Assembly: GCF_047302405.1 (NCBI RefSeq)
Contig: NZ_CP154853.1
Coordinates: 3,844,001-3,908,000, forward strand
From: Alkalihalobacillus sp047302405
GTDB lineage: Bacteria > Bacillota > Bacilli > Bacillales > Bacillaceae_D
Direction of reading: 5' to 3'
DNA length: 64,000 nucleotides
This document shows, one piece after another, positions 7,970-16,781 of the stretch. Position numbers and translations under genes: made by a program. Position 1 is the first letter of the stretch. Every line of letters starts with the position of its first letter. The notes under the pieces were generated by a model that saw only the letters and a program-made list of their open reading frames with translations, made no database searches and was not told where the DNA came from.

Positions 7970-8064
7970 GGATTGTTACTGGTTAAGCAGGCAAAACCTA
8001 AGTTGTGTACTTTTTGGGTATTATGATTTTTGTCCAGAAAAGTATACAATTTAGGTTTTTTTTA
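7970..8064 (+). promoter_or_regulatory. RAT antiterminator plus terminator upstream of bglP (RAT5)
   Basis: GGATTGTTACTGGTTAAGCA then GGCAAAACC (7970-7998) is followed by a hairpin with arms AACCTAAGTTGTGTACTTTT and its complement and a T-run to 8064. It begins five bases after the licT stop and controls the PTS gene. Confidence 0.92.
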
Positions 8065-8087
8065 TTGAAAAATAAGGAGGAAAGATT

Positions 8088-9968
8088 ATGAATTATAGTG
8101 AGCTATCAAATGAAATATTGAAGCATTTAGGCGGGCAAGATAATATTGAACATGTTACCCATTGTATGACAAGACTTCGTTTTAACCTTGTAGATGAAAG
8201 CAAAGTAAATGTAACTAAACTAGAGAATACAGATGGGGTCATGGCTACTAAATCCAGTGGAGGTCAGTTCCAAATTATTATTGGAAATGATGTATCAAAT
8301 GTTTATAAAGAATTTATAAAAATAACTGGTTTTTCAGCTGGAGGAAATCAAGGCAAATCAAAAGGGAAAAATAAAAATATCATCAGCAGATTTCTTGATG
8401 TATTGGCAGGCGTATTTGTGCCGATCCTGCCAGCCATCGTAGGGGCAGGAATGCTTAAAGGTGTTATGTCTGTCATCGATGCATACGATTTAGTCCCAGC
8501 GACGAGCGAAACTTATCAAATTTTTATGGCTTTAAGTGATGGTGCCTTTTATTTTCTTCCTTTACTAATCGCATTTAGTGCTGCAGCTAAGTTTGGAATG
8601 AACCAATTTGTCGCGGTAGCTATTGCTAGTGCTGTTCTTTTCCCGAATTTAACAAATTTATTAGCTGAGGCCAATTCTGCGGGTGAAACGCTCTCATTTA
8701 TGGGCATTCCTGTTACCCCTGCTACGTATGCTTATTCTGTTATCCCAATGTTTGCAACGATTTATATTGCTTCACATATAGAACGAATCGTCGACAGATT
8801 TACACCAAAGACATTAAAAATTATCTTTGTCCCAACTATTACATTATTAATTTCAGTTCCCATTTTCTTAACTTTTATAGGTCCAATTGGAATAATTATA
8901 GGAGGCAGTTTAGCAACAGGTATTGAATTTTTATTTGCTCATGCAGGAATATTAGCTGGTTTGGTACTTGGAGGATTTATGCCTTTACTCGTTATGACTG
9001 GGATGCATTATGCATTAGTTCCCATTTTCATAGAGTCACTAGCAACTCATGGCTTTGACTACATTTTACCGCTTTTAACTGTAAACAACATAGCTCAAGG
9101 TGCAGCAGCACTCGCCGTTTTCGCTTACACAAAAAACAAAAAGCTAAAATCTCTTTCAGCATCTGTTGGTGTTACTGGCCTCTTTGGAGTTACAGAACCG
9201 GCAATGTATGGGGTTAATCTTCGCCTGAAAAAACCATTTATAGCCGCTATGATCGGTAGTGGTACTGCTGGGGCTTTCATGATGGCATTTGATACGAAAG
9301 CTTATATCTTTGTAAAAACAGGGATACAAGGTGTTCCAATGTTTTTTGGAGAAACATTTACCTTTGCGATCATTGGGATGATTATGGCAATTGTTGTACC
9401 ATTTATCGCCCTATATTTCCTTGGCTTTAAGGAACCAGAAATGGCAACAGACTCAAATTCAAAGACAGAGGCCGCAGCGGCAACGGAAAGCGTAGAAGAA
9501 AATTCTATAATGAAGTCAAGTGTTATTACTAGTCCAATCAACGGAGTATTAAAACCTTTAGAACAAGTCAACGATTCTACGTTTTCTAGTGGATTGGTGG
9601 GGAAAGGGCTGGCCATTGAGCCATCTGATGGACATGTAGTGTCTCCTATCAACGGAACAGTCGCAACTATTTTTCATACTAAGCATGCACTTGGTTTAAC
9701 AAGCGACACTGGAGTGGAAATACTCATTCATATTGGGATTGATACTGTAAAACTTGAAGGTAAATATTTCACTTCTCATGTAAATGATGGCGATACAATT
9801 AAAGAAGGTGATCTCCTTATATCGTTCGACATTGAAGCCATTAAAGAGGCTGGGTTTGATGTTATTACACCAGTCATTATTACGAATAGCGACAAATTTA
9901 AATCGTTGAAATTACCTGAGTTTACATCGACTCGTCAACACGATCGGTTAATGGAACTAGAAGTTTAA
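8088..9968 (+). CDS. bglP: Beta-glucoside PTS permease EIIBCA
   Basis: A 626-residue membrane permease that imports and phosphorylates aryl-beta-glucosides. EIIB is at residues 1-85 with the phospho-Cys C26 (THCMTRLRF), EIIC spans about 100-450 with roughly ten membrane segments, and a C-terminal EIIA of the glucose type carries both active-site His residues (KHALGLTS and ILIHIGIDTV). The start has AAGGAGG 7 bases upstream. It is downstream of licT copy 2 and RAT5. No GH1 gene follows it on this strand, so the glucosidases at 4776 and 11287 probably serve it in trans. Confidence 0.95.
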   Translation: MNYSELSNEILKHLGGQDNIEHVTHCMTRLRFNLVDESKVNVTKLENTDGVMATKSSGGQFQIIIGNDVSNVYKEFIKITGFSAGGNQGKSKGKNKNIISRFLDVLAGVFVPILPAIVGAGMLKGVMSVIDAYDLVPATSETYQIFMALSDGAFYFLPLLIAFSAAAKFGMNQFVAVAIASAVLFPNLTNLLAEANSAGETLSFMGIPVTPATYAYSVIPMFATIYIASHIERIVDRFTPKTLKIIFVPTITLLISVPIFLTFIGPIGIIIGGSLATGIEFLFAHAGILAGLVLGGFMPLLVMTGMHYALVPIFIESLATHGFDYILPLLTVNNIAQGAAALAVFAYTKNKKLKSLSASVGVTGLFGVTEPAMYGVNLRLKKPFIAAMIGSGTAGAFMMAFDTKAYIFVKTGIQGVPMFFGETFTFAIIGMIMAIVVPFIALYFLGFKEPEMATDSNSKTEAAAATESVEENSIMKSSVITSPINGVLKPLEQVNDSTFSSGLVGKGLAIEPSDGHVVSPINGTVATIFHTKHALGLTSDTGVEILIHIGIDTVKLEGKYFTSHVNDGDTIKEGDLLISFDIEAIKEAGFDVITPVIITNSDKFKSLKLPEFTSTRQHDRLMELEV

Positions 9969-10192
9969 ACTTTTGAAAGACTCTCACGGAAGAAGTAGCT
10001 TAAGCGATTGAGGTAGAACAGTTTATAGAGGCTTATTTAATCAACTTTCGCATCGAGAAAATCCGTTCAACTAGTTAGCAGAGCAAAAGGGAAGCTCTTA
10101 AACAAATGCCCTTGACACGTTTGAAAAGCGAGAACGCACTATCACACCAAACGGATAAACTGTGCATCAAGAAAAAATATACAATGTACAAT

Positions 10193-10324
10193 GCCTCCGG
10201 CGGTCGCTCCCAAACAGACACTCCGCGTCCTTGCCGAGAACCTCATGAGCCTCCTCAGCACGCTTGCGGGGTCTCATTGGACGGTTTATTCCTGCGGGAG
10301 TCTCCGTGTCTGTTTGTCCGCTAG
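10193..10324 (-). repeat. Structured hairpin repeat unit A
   Basis: Read on the minus strand, the outer arms AAACAGACAC and GTGTCTGTTT pair perfectly and enclose a core with GGAGACTCCCGC, GAGACCCCGCA, GAGGAGGCTC and GGACGCGGA. Flanks AGCGGAC and AGCGAC are shared by all five units of the window. Confidence 0.85.
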
Positions 10325-10652
10325 ATAATGAAATCGAATCTAGATTCAGTTTTCTCATTGAATAAAAAAATAGTCATGACTTCAACGTACATGAGCTTGA
10401 GAATGATTTTTCTCCTTCCATGACTCATTCCGTTACAGTTGTAAACAAATCAGTGTGGAGGCTCTGTACGTTAGCTAGATGATCGAGCTTGTTTCGATTT
10501 GAATCATGTCTTTTCATGGCTGTAGACTTAGGAAAAAAAATAGGTTGCAACGACCTATTTAGTTCCATAACCAACAAAGTGAAGAAGAAGGTCCTTCTGC
10601 GTTAAAAATAGCTGATTGAGAATGGCCATATCATCAAGCATTCCACGACACT

Positions 10653-10782
10653 TAGCGGACAAAACCATACGGAGACTCCCGCGGGAATAAACCGTGGAGC
10701 GAGACCCCGCAAGGCTTGCCGAGGAGGCTCGCCAGGTTCCCGCAGGACGCGGAGTATGGTTTTGGTAGCGACAGCCGAAGCT
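10653..10782 (+). repeat. Structured hairpin repeat unit B
   Basis: Outer arms AAAACCATAC and GTATGGTTTT enclose the same core as the other units. The middle stem is GCGAG with CTCGC. The arms differ from those of units A, D and E but still pair. Confidence 0.85.
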
Positions 10783-11022
10783 CTTCATTTTACTGCACAG
10801 TTTCCTTCAACAGCATACTAAGAGACGTGTTCAGACTGTCAACGATTGAACCGTTCATGTAAAGTCAATTTGAGTCTTGTATCGCCCTAAAGTCAATCTC
10901 TATCAACGGTTAAGGGTCAATTATACGCTGCGAAAGTTGAGTTATTTATACCTATCTTAGGAACAGGTATACACTGGACTTTCTCTTTATAGGTCAACTT
11001 CTAATTCTAAGTAAACAATAAT

Positions 11023-11056
11023 AGGGTGGAGCGTACAACTTGTACAGCTTCACCCT
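11023..11056. other. Hairpin, possible terminator
   Basis: AGGGTGGAGC, the inner dyad GTACAA-C-TTGTAC and AGCTTCACCCT form a long imperfect stem. It is not followed by a clear T-run, so its function is uncertain. Confidence 0.35.
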
Positions 11057-11217
11057 TAGCCTTATATAAATAGACCAACCCTAACTCTATAAATGCTACT
11101 CTACTTATTATACTACTCTTAAAGAAAAGGACGGGATGGGAGAAAAGAGATGTGGAAGAAGAATCAGAATCTCACCGAAAATAGAAACCTAAAGAACCAT
11201 TCAAATGATACAAAAAA

Positions 11218-11262
11218 GTACCCTATAGAGAGAACACATTTTTAGTGTCTTTCTATAGAGTG
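11218..11262 (-). terminator. Terminator of the licT-bglP-bglH operon
   Basis: On the minus strand CTATAGAAAGACAC pairs imperfectly with GTGTTCTCTCTATAG and is followed by a T-rich tract ACTTTTTTG. It lies 25 bases past the bglH stop. Confidence 0.7.
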
Positions 11263-11286
11263 CCTTTTTAAAATTTTTTTAATCTA

Positions 11287-12726
11287 TTATAGATTTTCTC
11301 CATTACTTTTGATTACATCTTTATACCAGTAAAAAGATTTTTTCTTTTTACGCTCTAAAGTTCCACTGCCATCATCATGCTTATCTACGTAAATAAAGCC
11401 ATAACGTTTGGAGAATTCACCTGTTGATGCACTAACAAGGTCAATACATCCCCAGCTCGTATACCCCATAAGTTCAACGCCATCTTCAATTGCTTCACGC
11501 ATTGCTTCTATATGTTTACGAGTGTAATCAATACGATAATCATCATTAATGGAACCATCTTCATCCACTTTGTCATATGCTCCCAATCCGTTTTCTACAG
11601 CAAAAAGAGGAATTTGATAACGATCATATAGCTTATTTAAACTGATACGCAATCCATCTGGATCAATTTCCCAACCCCAGTCACTTGCTGTAAGGAATGG
11701 ATTTCTAACACCTTCTAAAAGGTTCCCAGGAGTCCTCTCAAGGCCAGATTTGTCTTTAGTCTGTGTTTGTGACATATAATAACTGAAGCCTATATAATCA
11801 ACGGTATGATCCTTGATTAATTCTAGGTCTCCATCTTGAATTTCTAATGATACATTATGCTCTTTGAAAAAGCGTTTAGAATACGCTGGATATTCTCCAC
11901 GTACATGGATATCCCCACAGAAGAAGTTCAACATTTGCTCCTCTTGTAATGAATACAAAACGTTTTCCGGATTACAATCATAAGAATAAACAGGAGCAAA
12001 AAGAAGCATACAACCGATTTGAGCATCAGGGATAATTTCATGACAAGCCTTTACAGCTATACTACTTGCAACAAACTGATGATGAAAAGCTTGGAAAATA
12101 GATTGATGCTTATTTTCTTCATTTCCAACAGAGAATCCCATACTCATAATCGGAAAGTGAAAAGCACTGTTGATTTCATTAAACGTCATCCAATATTTCA
12201 CTTTATCCTTATAACGATTAAAAATCACATTAACATATCGTTCAAAAAATGTAACTACCTCTCTACTTCTCCAACCACCATAATTTTTCACAAGATTTAA
12301 AGGCATTTCATAGTGAGAAATCGTCACAACTGGCTCAATTCCATGCTTAGCTAACTCATCAAAGACACGGTCATAAAAATCGAGGCCTTCTTCATTTGCT
12401 TCTAGTTCATTTCCATTTGGAAAAATTCGCGTCCAAGCAATCGACATCCGATATACTTTAAACCCCATTTCAGCAAATAACGCAATATCTTCTTTATATC
12501 GATGATAGAAATCGATTCCCTCATGATTAGGATAGCTATATTTTTCATAATCAAGTTCAAAATTAAAATTAGGCTCTTTTAATACTTTTAACCTTTCTTT
12601 TCCTCCAGGAAGAACATCCGCAATATTTAAACCTTTATTCCCTGCATGAAAGCCACCTTCCATCTGATTGGCAGCAGTTGCCCCCCCCCATAGAAAACCT
12701 TCCGGAAATTTCTTATTGTGTACCAT
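11287..12726 (-). CDS. bglH: 6-phospho-beta-glucosidase, glycoside hydrolase family 1
   Basis: A 479-residue cytosolic GH1 enzyme. The acid/base Glu is E184 (TFNE), the nucleophile is E378 (FAVENG), and the SKRYGF segment after SASTGEF is the phosphate-binding signature typical of phospho-beta-glucosidases. The start ATG has AGGAGG at good spacing. It is the last gene of the operon licT copy 3 - bglP - bglH, matching the B. subtilis bglPH layout. It is clearly paralogous to the enzyme at 4776-6248, differing mainly in a loop near residues 35-65. Confidence 0.95.
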   Translation of the reverse strand: MVHNKKFPEGFLWGGATAANQMEGGFHAGNKGLNIADVLPGGKERLKVLKEPNFNFELDYEKYSYPNHEGIDFYHRYKEDIALFAEMGFKVYRMSIAWTRIFPNGNELEANEEGLDFYDRVFDELAKHGIEPVVTISHYEMPLNLVKNYGGWRSREVVTFFERYVNVIFNRYKDKVKYWMTFNEINSAFHFPIMSMGFSVGNEENKHQSIFQAFHHQFVASSIAVKACHEIIPDAQIGCMLLFAPVYSYDCNPENVLYSLQEEQMLNFFCGDIHVRGEYPAYSKRFFKEHNVSLEIQDGDLELIKDHTVDYIGFSYYMSQTQTKDKSGLERTPGNLLEGVRNPFLTASDWGWEIDPDGLRISLNKLYDRYQIPLFAVENGLGAYDKVDEDGSINDDYRIDYTRKHIEAMREAIEDGVELMGYTSWGCIDLVSASTGEFSKRYGFIYVDKHDDGSGTLERKKKKSFYWYKDVIKSNGENL

Positions 12727-12768
12727 CTGTATTACCTCCTATGTTCATAAAGAAATTATTCTTTTTAT

Positions 12769-12801
12769 CTCATCGTGTGAATTTAACTTTCACACGATGA
12801 G
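12769..12801 (-). promoter_or_regulatory. Intercistronic hairpin between bglP and bglH
   Basis: A 13-bp perfect stem (CTCATCGTGTGAA with TTCACACGATGAG, 7-base loop) in the 157-base gap between the permease and glucosidase genes. There is no T-run, so it more likely shapes mRNA processing or stability than terminates. Confidence 0.5.
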
Positions 12802-12883
12802 TGGTTATTATTGAAGACCATTAAAAAAACGGATTCCAATAAGAAAATATTATATTAAAATGGGTATCCAAATACCCTTAAAA

Positions 12884-14725
12884 CTATACAACAAGAGTTA
12901 ATAAGTCTTCTTTCGCTTGAATAACTTCCTTATTAGACCCGACAACTTCTATATATTTCTCTGTATTTGTAATAATAATAGGAGTGGTCACATCAAATCC
13001 AGCTTCCTTTATTTTTTCAAGATCAAATTCCACTAATAAGTCCCCTTGTTTTACACTATCTCCTTGTTTGATAAGGGGCGTGAAGAATTTCCCATTTAGT
13101 TGAACAGTATTAATACCTACATGAATTAAAATTTCAGCTCCGTTACTTGAGGTAATGCCGATCGCATGTCCCGTTGGAAAAACAGCGGTTACTGTACCTT
13201 CAACTGGAGAGACTACTTCACCTACTGTTGGTTTTATAGCAATTCCTTTTCCCATCGCTTCAGATGCAAAAGCAGGATCATTTACATCCTTCAACGCTTT
13301 CACCTCACCAGTTAGCGGACTTGAAATACTTTCCTTCCTTGTTAGAGACTGAGTATCAGGGTCTGTCTTTTCTGTTACTTCTTTTTCTTTCTTACCTTTG
13401 ACTTCAAAACCTAACATAATCGTTGCTAAAAGAGCTAATGCAAAAGCTGTGAACGCACCAATCATATGGAAAACCATAGGTGAATACGCTGGGATTGACA
13501 GAAAGCTCACAAAATTAAAGACTAGAGACTGTGAACCTAAGACACCGTTTATCGCTCCACCAATTGCTCCAGCACCTGCCACATAAATTAATGTTTTTCT
13601 ATAGCGGAGAATAAGACCATAAAGCATCGGTTCAGTAACACCAGCTAATGTACCAGGAAGAAGGGTAGATCCAGCTAATGTTTTTAATTTTTTATCTTTT
13701 GTTTTAAAGAAAATACCAGTTGCTACACCTATTTGTGCAAAGACTCCAGCTGCAAGCATTGATAACAATGGATCCCCTCCAGCAGAAAGGTTTTGGATAA
13801 TAATTGGTACAAGTCCCCAATGTAATCCAAATAAAGTTAAGAATGTCCAACTAGCCCCCATTACGGCTCCCGTAATTAACCCACTTCGTTCAGCTAAAAA
13901 TCCAATAACTGCACCAATTCCATTTCCAACATAGACGCCAAATGGACCAAAAATTAAAACAGTTAACGGCACTACAAGAATCAATGCCAACATAGGAATC
14001 ATAAACAAATGTAATTCTTTATGAATCAACTTCTTTAATAACTTCTCAACCATTGCATATATACAAACGGCGATAAAAACAGGAAAAACGGTTGATGAAT
14101 AATCAACAATAATAGCAGGAATACCTAGAAATGAAGTAGCCCCACCTTCAGCCAGAAAACCTGTAATGTTTGGCTCAAGAAGTGCAGCTCCAATCGAACC
14201 ACCCACATAAGGATTTGCCCCTAACCTAATCGCTAATGTAATTCCCAAAAAGATAGGAAGAAAGAAGAAAACAGCGTTTCCAGCAGCTGACAGGATAAAA
14301 TATGTGCCGCTTTCAGTTGAAAGCCACCCTAGACTTGTCAGAACAACTAACAAGGCTTTCAGCATCCCAGCTCCAGCAAGTGCCCCCAGTAATGGTGAGA
14401 AACTTCGTGATATCACATCAAAAATTTGTGAAGTAATACTTCCCTTTTCTCCTTTAGGTGAATTAGAATTACTTTCACCTATGTTATCATTCTTTTTAAT
14501 TTCTTTATAAACATCAGAAACGTGCGAACCAATAACTACCTGGGTTTGGCCTCCCGCTTGTACAACACTTAGGATGCCCTCCATTTCCTCCAGTCCTTCT
14601 TTGTTCGCTTTACTTGTATCCTTCAATTGAAAGCGTAGACGAGTCGCACAATGGACTAAACTCGAAATATTTTCTTCGCCACCAACTTCGCGTACGATGT
14701 CTTTTGCTAATTTTTCATAACTCAT
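12884..14725 (-). CDS. bglP: Beta-glucoside PTS permease EIIBCA
   Basis: A 613-residue permease. The EIIB domain has phospho-Cys C26 (VHCATRLRF), the EIIC membrane domain spans about 105-450, and the EIIA domain has the two His contexts GHAIGITS and ILIHVGINTV. It is only moderately similar to the permease at 8088-9968, so the two may differ in substrate preference. The start has GGAGGG 6 bases upstream. It lies in an operon between licT copy 3 (upstream, with RAT6 between) and bglH (downstream). Confidence 0.95.
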   Translation of the reverse strand: MSYEKLAKDIVREVGGEENISSLVHCATRLRFQLKDTSKANKEGLEEMEGILSVVQAGGQTQVVIGSHVSDVYKEIKKNDNIGESNSNSPKGEKGSITSQIFDVISRSFSPLLGALAGAGMLKALLVVLTSLGWLSTESGTYFILSAAGNAVFFFLPIFLGITLAIRLGANPYVGGSIGAALLEPNITGFLAEGGATSFLGIPAIIVDYSSTVFPVFIAVCIYAMVEKLLKKLIHKELHLFMIPMLALILVVPLTVLIFGPFGVYVGNGIGAVIGFLAERSGLITGAVMGASWTFLTLFGLHWGLVPIIIQNLSAGGDPLLSMLAAGVFAQIGVATGIFFKTKDKKLKTLAGSTLLPGTLAGVTEPMLYGLILRYRKTLIYVAGAGAIGGAINGVLGSQSLVFNFVSFLSIPAYSPMVFHMIGAFTAFALALLATIMLGFEVKGKKEKEVTEKTDPDTQSLTRKESISSPLTGEVKALKDVNDPAFASEAMGKGIAIKPTVGEVVSPVEGTVTAVFPTGHAIGITSSNGAEILIHVGINTVQLNGKFFTPLIKQGDSVKQGDLLVEFDLEKIKEAGFDVTTPIIITNTEKYIEVVGSNKEVIQAKEDLLTLVV

Positions 14726-14837
14726 CGTTTACCCTCCTAATTTTTGTGTTTGGTTGTTAAAATGTATAACGCACAAAGTAGTTTTGTCTCCCAATTAATA
14801 TCATTTGTTAAATTGATATTTACCACTCCTCTCAAAA

Positions 14838-14905
14838 GAAAAAACCTAAATTGAAACTTTCATCTCGAAAGTTCAATTTAGGTTTTGCCTTGTTAGTTAC
14901 AACCC
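14838..14905 (-). promoter_or_regulatory. RAT antiterminator plus terminator upstream of bglP (RAT6)
   Basis: The minus strand has GGTTGTAACTAACAAGG then CAAAACC (14905-14881), followed by a hairpin of about 17 bp (AACCTAAATTGAAC and complement) and TTTTTTCTTTTG. It begins 15 bases past the licT copy 3 stop. RAT1 is its counterpart in the duplicated cassette. Confidence 0.9.
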
Positions 14906-14919
14906 TAATTATCGGTATT

Positions 14920-15750
14920 TTATTTATTTGCTACTCTTTCTATATGAATCGTTAAATAAAGCATTTCTTCTTCTGTTAGCTCATACCTGTATTGTTTTTC
15001 GACAAATCTTTTTATCTTTTCTGAGCACTTATACGCTTCAGGATACTTATTTTTAATTACATTTAAGAGGTCATCACCTTGTTCGGAATTATAATGATTT
15101 CCCTTTACTAGCCTGTGACCAAAAAACTTCAAATGTGTAATAAAACGATAATAATTTAAAGAGCTTTCGTCAAATTCAAGTTTATAATGATATTTCACTA
15201 TCGTTAATATATCTTGTATTACTTTTGTCATATCAACAATATTGGTCATATCTTCATTAAACTGAGCGTTTACTAGATGTAGAGCAATAAAAGCCGCTTC
15301 ATCCTCTGGTAAAATAACATTGAACTGCTCAAATATCATATTTAGAGCTTCAATTCCGATTTCAAACTCTTCTTTATAAAGGTGCTTCGTCTCCCATAAC
15401 AATGCATTCTTAATTGGAATGCTATTGTTATAACGATCAATCGCAAAATGAATATGGTCGGTTAAAGAAATGTAAATACTGTCATTCAATTTCTTACCGA
15501 GTTGGATTTTCGCATAATTAATTATTTCCTCTGATAATTCCATGTATTCTATTGGTATGTCCGCAATAAAAGTTTTGAACTTCTTTGTGATATCAGCGTC
15601 TTCTAAAGTGAAGATTTTATCGATTTGTTCTTGATTTACCTCTTCGCCGGCCTGTTTGTTAAATGCTATTCCACGGCCCATAACGATAACCTCTTCATCG
15701 TCTTTTAAAGAGACAATTACATTGTTATTTAGGATTTTAACAATCTTCAC
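14920..15750 (-). CDS. licT: LicT/BglG-family transcription antiterminator (copy 3)
   Basis: A 276-residue antiterminator with a CAT domain (KIVKILNNNVIVSLKD, MGRGIAF with Arg26 present) and two PRD domains (LTDHIHFAI, ALHLVNAQ, ITHLKFF, LTIHIERV). The start is GTG with GGAGG upstream. It is flanked by RAT7 and RAT6 and heads the operon licT-bglP-bglH. It is very similar along its whole length to copy 1 (446-1321), and the flanking RATs match too, so a RAT-licT-RAT cassette of about 1 kb has been duplicated within the region. Confidence 0.95.
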   Translation of the reverse strand: MKIVKILNNNVIVSLKDDEEVIVMGRGIAFNKQAGEEVNQEQIDKIFTLEDADITKKFKTFIADIPIEYMELSEEIINYAKIQLGKKLNDSIYISLTDHIHFAIDRYNNSIPIKNALLWETKHLYKEEFEIGIEALNMIFEQFNVILPEDEAAFIALHLVNAQFNEDMTNIVDMTKVIQDILTIVKYHYKLEFDESSLNYYRFITHLKFFGHRLVKGNHYNSEQGDDLLNVIKNKYPEAYKCSEKIKRFVEKQYRYELTEEEMLYLTIHIERVANK

Positions 15751-15770
15751 TTATTTATACCTCCAATCAC

Positions 15771-15834
15771 AAAAAAGACAAAACCATACTCTTTAACAAG
15801 TAATCGGTTTTGCCTGATTTAACAGTCACAATCC
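15771..15834 (-). promoter_or_regulatory. RAT antiterminator plus terminator upstream of licT copy 3 (RAT7)
   Basis: The minus strand has GGATTGTGACTGTTAAATCA then GGCAAAACC (15834-15806), the same sequence as RAT2, followed by a hairpin pairing CAAAACCG with TGGTTTTG and TTTTTT. Confidence 0.9.
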
Positions 15835-15838
15835 GTTT

Positions 15839-15884
15839 TGTATGCGTTTTCTAGTATGATACTATATGTTATATCTGAATGCAA
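15839..15884 (-). promoter_or_regulatory. Promoter and cre-like box for licT copy 3
   Basis: On the minus strand TTGCAT (15884-15879) and TATCAT (15861-15856) are 17 bases apart. AGAAAACGCATACA (15852-15839), just downstream, is a cre-like box in the same position as at licT copy 1. Confidence 0.6.
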
Positions 15885-16051
15885 GAACCTTTAATTAAAC
15901 TTTATATACTTTCCTTGAATATTTATTTCATTACTCAATTACCTTATCTTAAATGAATAGGGCATTATATATAACATTAACAATAAGGATGTAGTATGTC
16001 AATATGTTTTTTGCTAATATATATATATGTTTCATAAAAGTAAACAATGAG

Positions 16052-16600
16052 GTGATTCAACTGGACATCGGTACAAAAATCCGGGCAATAAGAAATAGAA
16101 AAAAAATAACAATTGCTCAAATGTGTGAAAAAACGGGTCTTTCCAAAGGATTTATAAGTAATGTTGAAAATAATAATACATCACCTTCTATTAGTACTTT
16201 AAGTACAATTGCAGACTTTCTAAAAGTTCCTTTGCCCTACCTACTGTTAGAAAAGAAGCAACATATGCGTGTCGTAAGAAAGGATGCCAGAACAAATTCT
16301 TCTTTTAATAACTTAAAAATCGAACATCTAGCCTCTAAAGGTGGGCTAAAAACGTTGATCGTCGAGTTTCCTCCTGGTTCTACGATTGGAGAGCCACACG
16401 CACACGAAGGAGAAGAGTGCCATTTAGTTTTGGAGGGAAAAATACTAGCTGAACAAGGTGAGGACTCCTTTATTGTAGAAAAAGGTGATTCCTTTAGTTG
16501 GAATGCTAGTGTCCCACACTTTGTGAAAAACATTGGCGATGAGAAAGCGGTCGTCTTCATTTCCATTTATTCAGATACTGAATTGAAAGATATATTATAA
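16052..16600 (+). CDS. XRE-family regulator with C-terminal cupin domain
   Basis: About 182 residues. The first third is an XRE/Cro helix-turn-helix (KIRAIRNRKKITIAQMCEKT, GFISNVEN) and the last half is a cupin_2 barrel with HAHEGEECHLVLEG and the second motif GDSFSWNASVPH, an architecture of small-molecule-responsive repressors such as PuuR. The start is uncertain: GAGGTGA lies just before codons GTG (16052) and CTG (16061); an ATG at 16004 has weaker support. The ligand is unknown. The neighbours are a licT operon on the other side and a convergent rib cluster, so its target is not obvious. Confidence 0.8.
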   Translation: MIQLDIGTKIRAIRNRKKITIAQMCEKTGLSKGFISNVENNNTSPSISTLSTIADFLKVPLPYLLLEKKQHMRVVRKDARTNSSFNNLKIEHLASKGGLKTLIVEFPPGSTIGEPHAHEGEECHLVLEGKILAEQGEDSFIVEKGDSFSWNASVPHFVKNIGDEKAVVFISIYSDTELKDIL

Positions 16601-16677
16601 AAGCTATCTCTTTTTTTATTCCTATTCTCAACAAGCCCAATCACTTATCTTGGTGTTTGTCTACACACCCCGAAATC

Positions 16678-16721
16678 AAAAAGAGCCGAAAATGATCCTT
16701 CAACCATCTTCGGCTCTTTTT
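16678..16721. terminator. Bidirectional terminator between the XRE gene and ribD
   Basis: AAAGAGCCGA pairs with TCGGCTCTTT, with an A-run before and a T-run after, so it can serve both convergent genes. Confidence 0.8.
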
Positions 16722-16781
16722 ATACATATTATTTAAAGAGACACCTATTTCTTATATCCTTTATTTTTTCATAATAGAAAT

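Larger units (their letters stand above)
10041..10940 (+). repeat. Composite repeat with terminal inverted repeats, copy 1
   Basis: A 900-bp element bounded by 12-bp perfect inverted repeats TCAACTTTCGCA (10041-10052) and TGCGAAAGTTGA (10929-10940). It holds two structured hairpin units (10193-10324 and 10653-10782). A clearly related copy lies in inverted orientation at 20581-21332, with the same order of hairpin units and flanking unique sequence. Copy 1 has about 140 extra bases between the units (about 10420-10550). No intact transposase is seen; it looks like a non-autonomous or decayed mobile element. Confidence 0.7.

Noticed and set aside
10106..10788. Short open frames in the composite repeat
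   Set aside because: They run through the hairpin units; similar frames in the inverted copy only reflect sequence identity.
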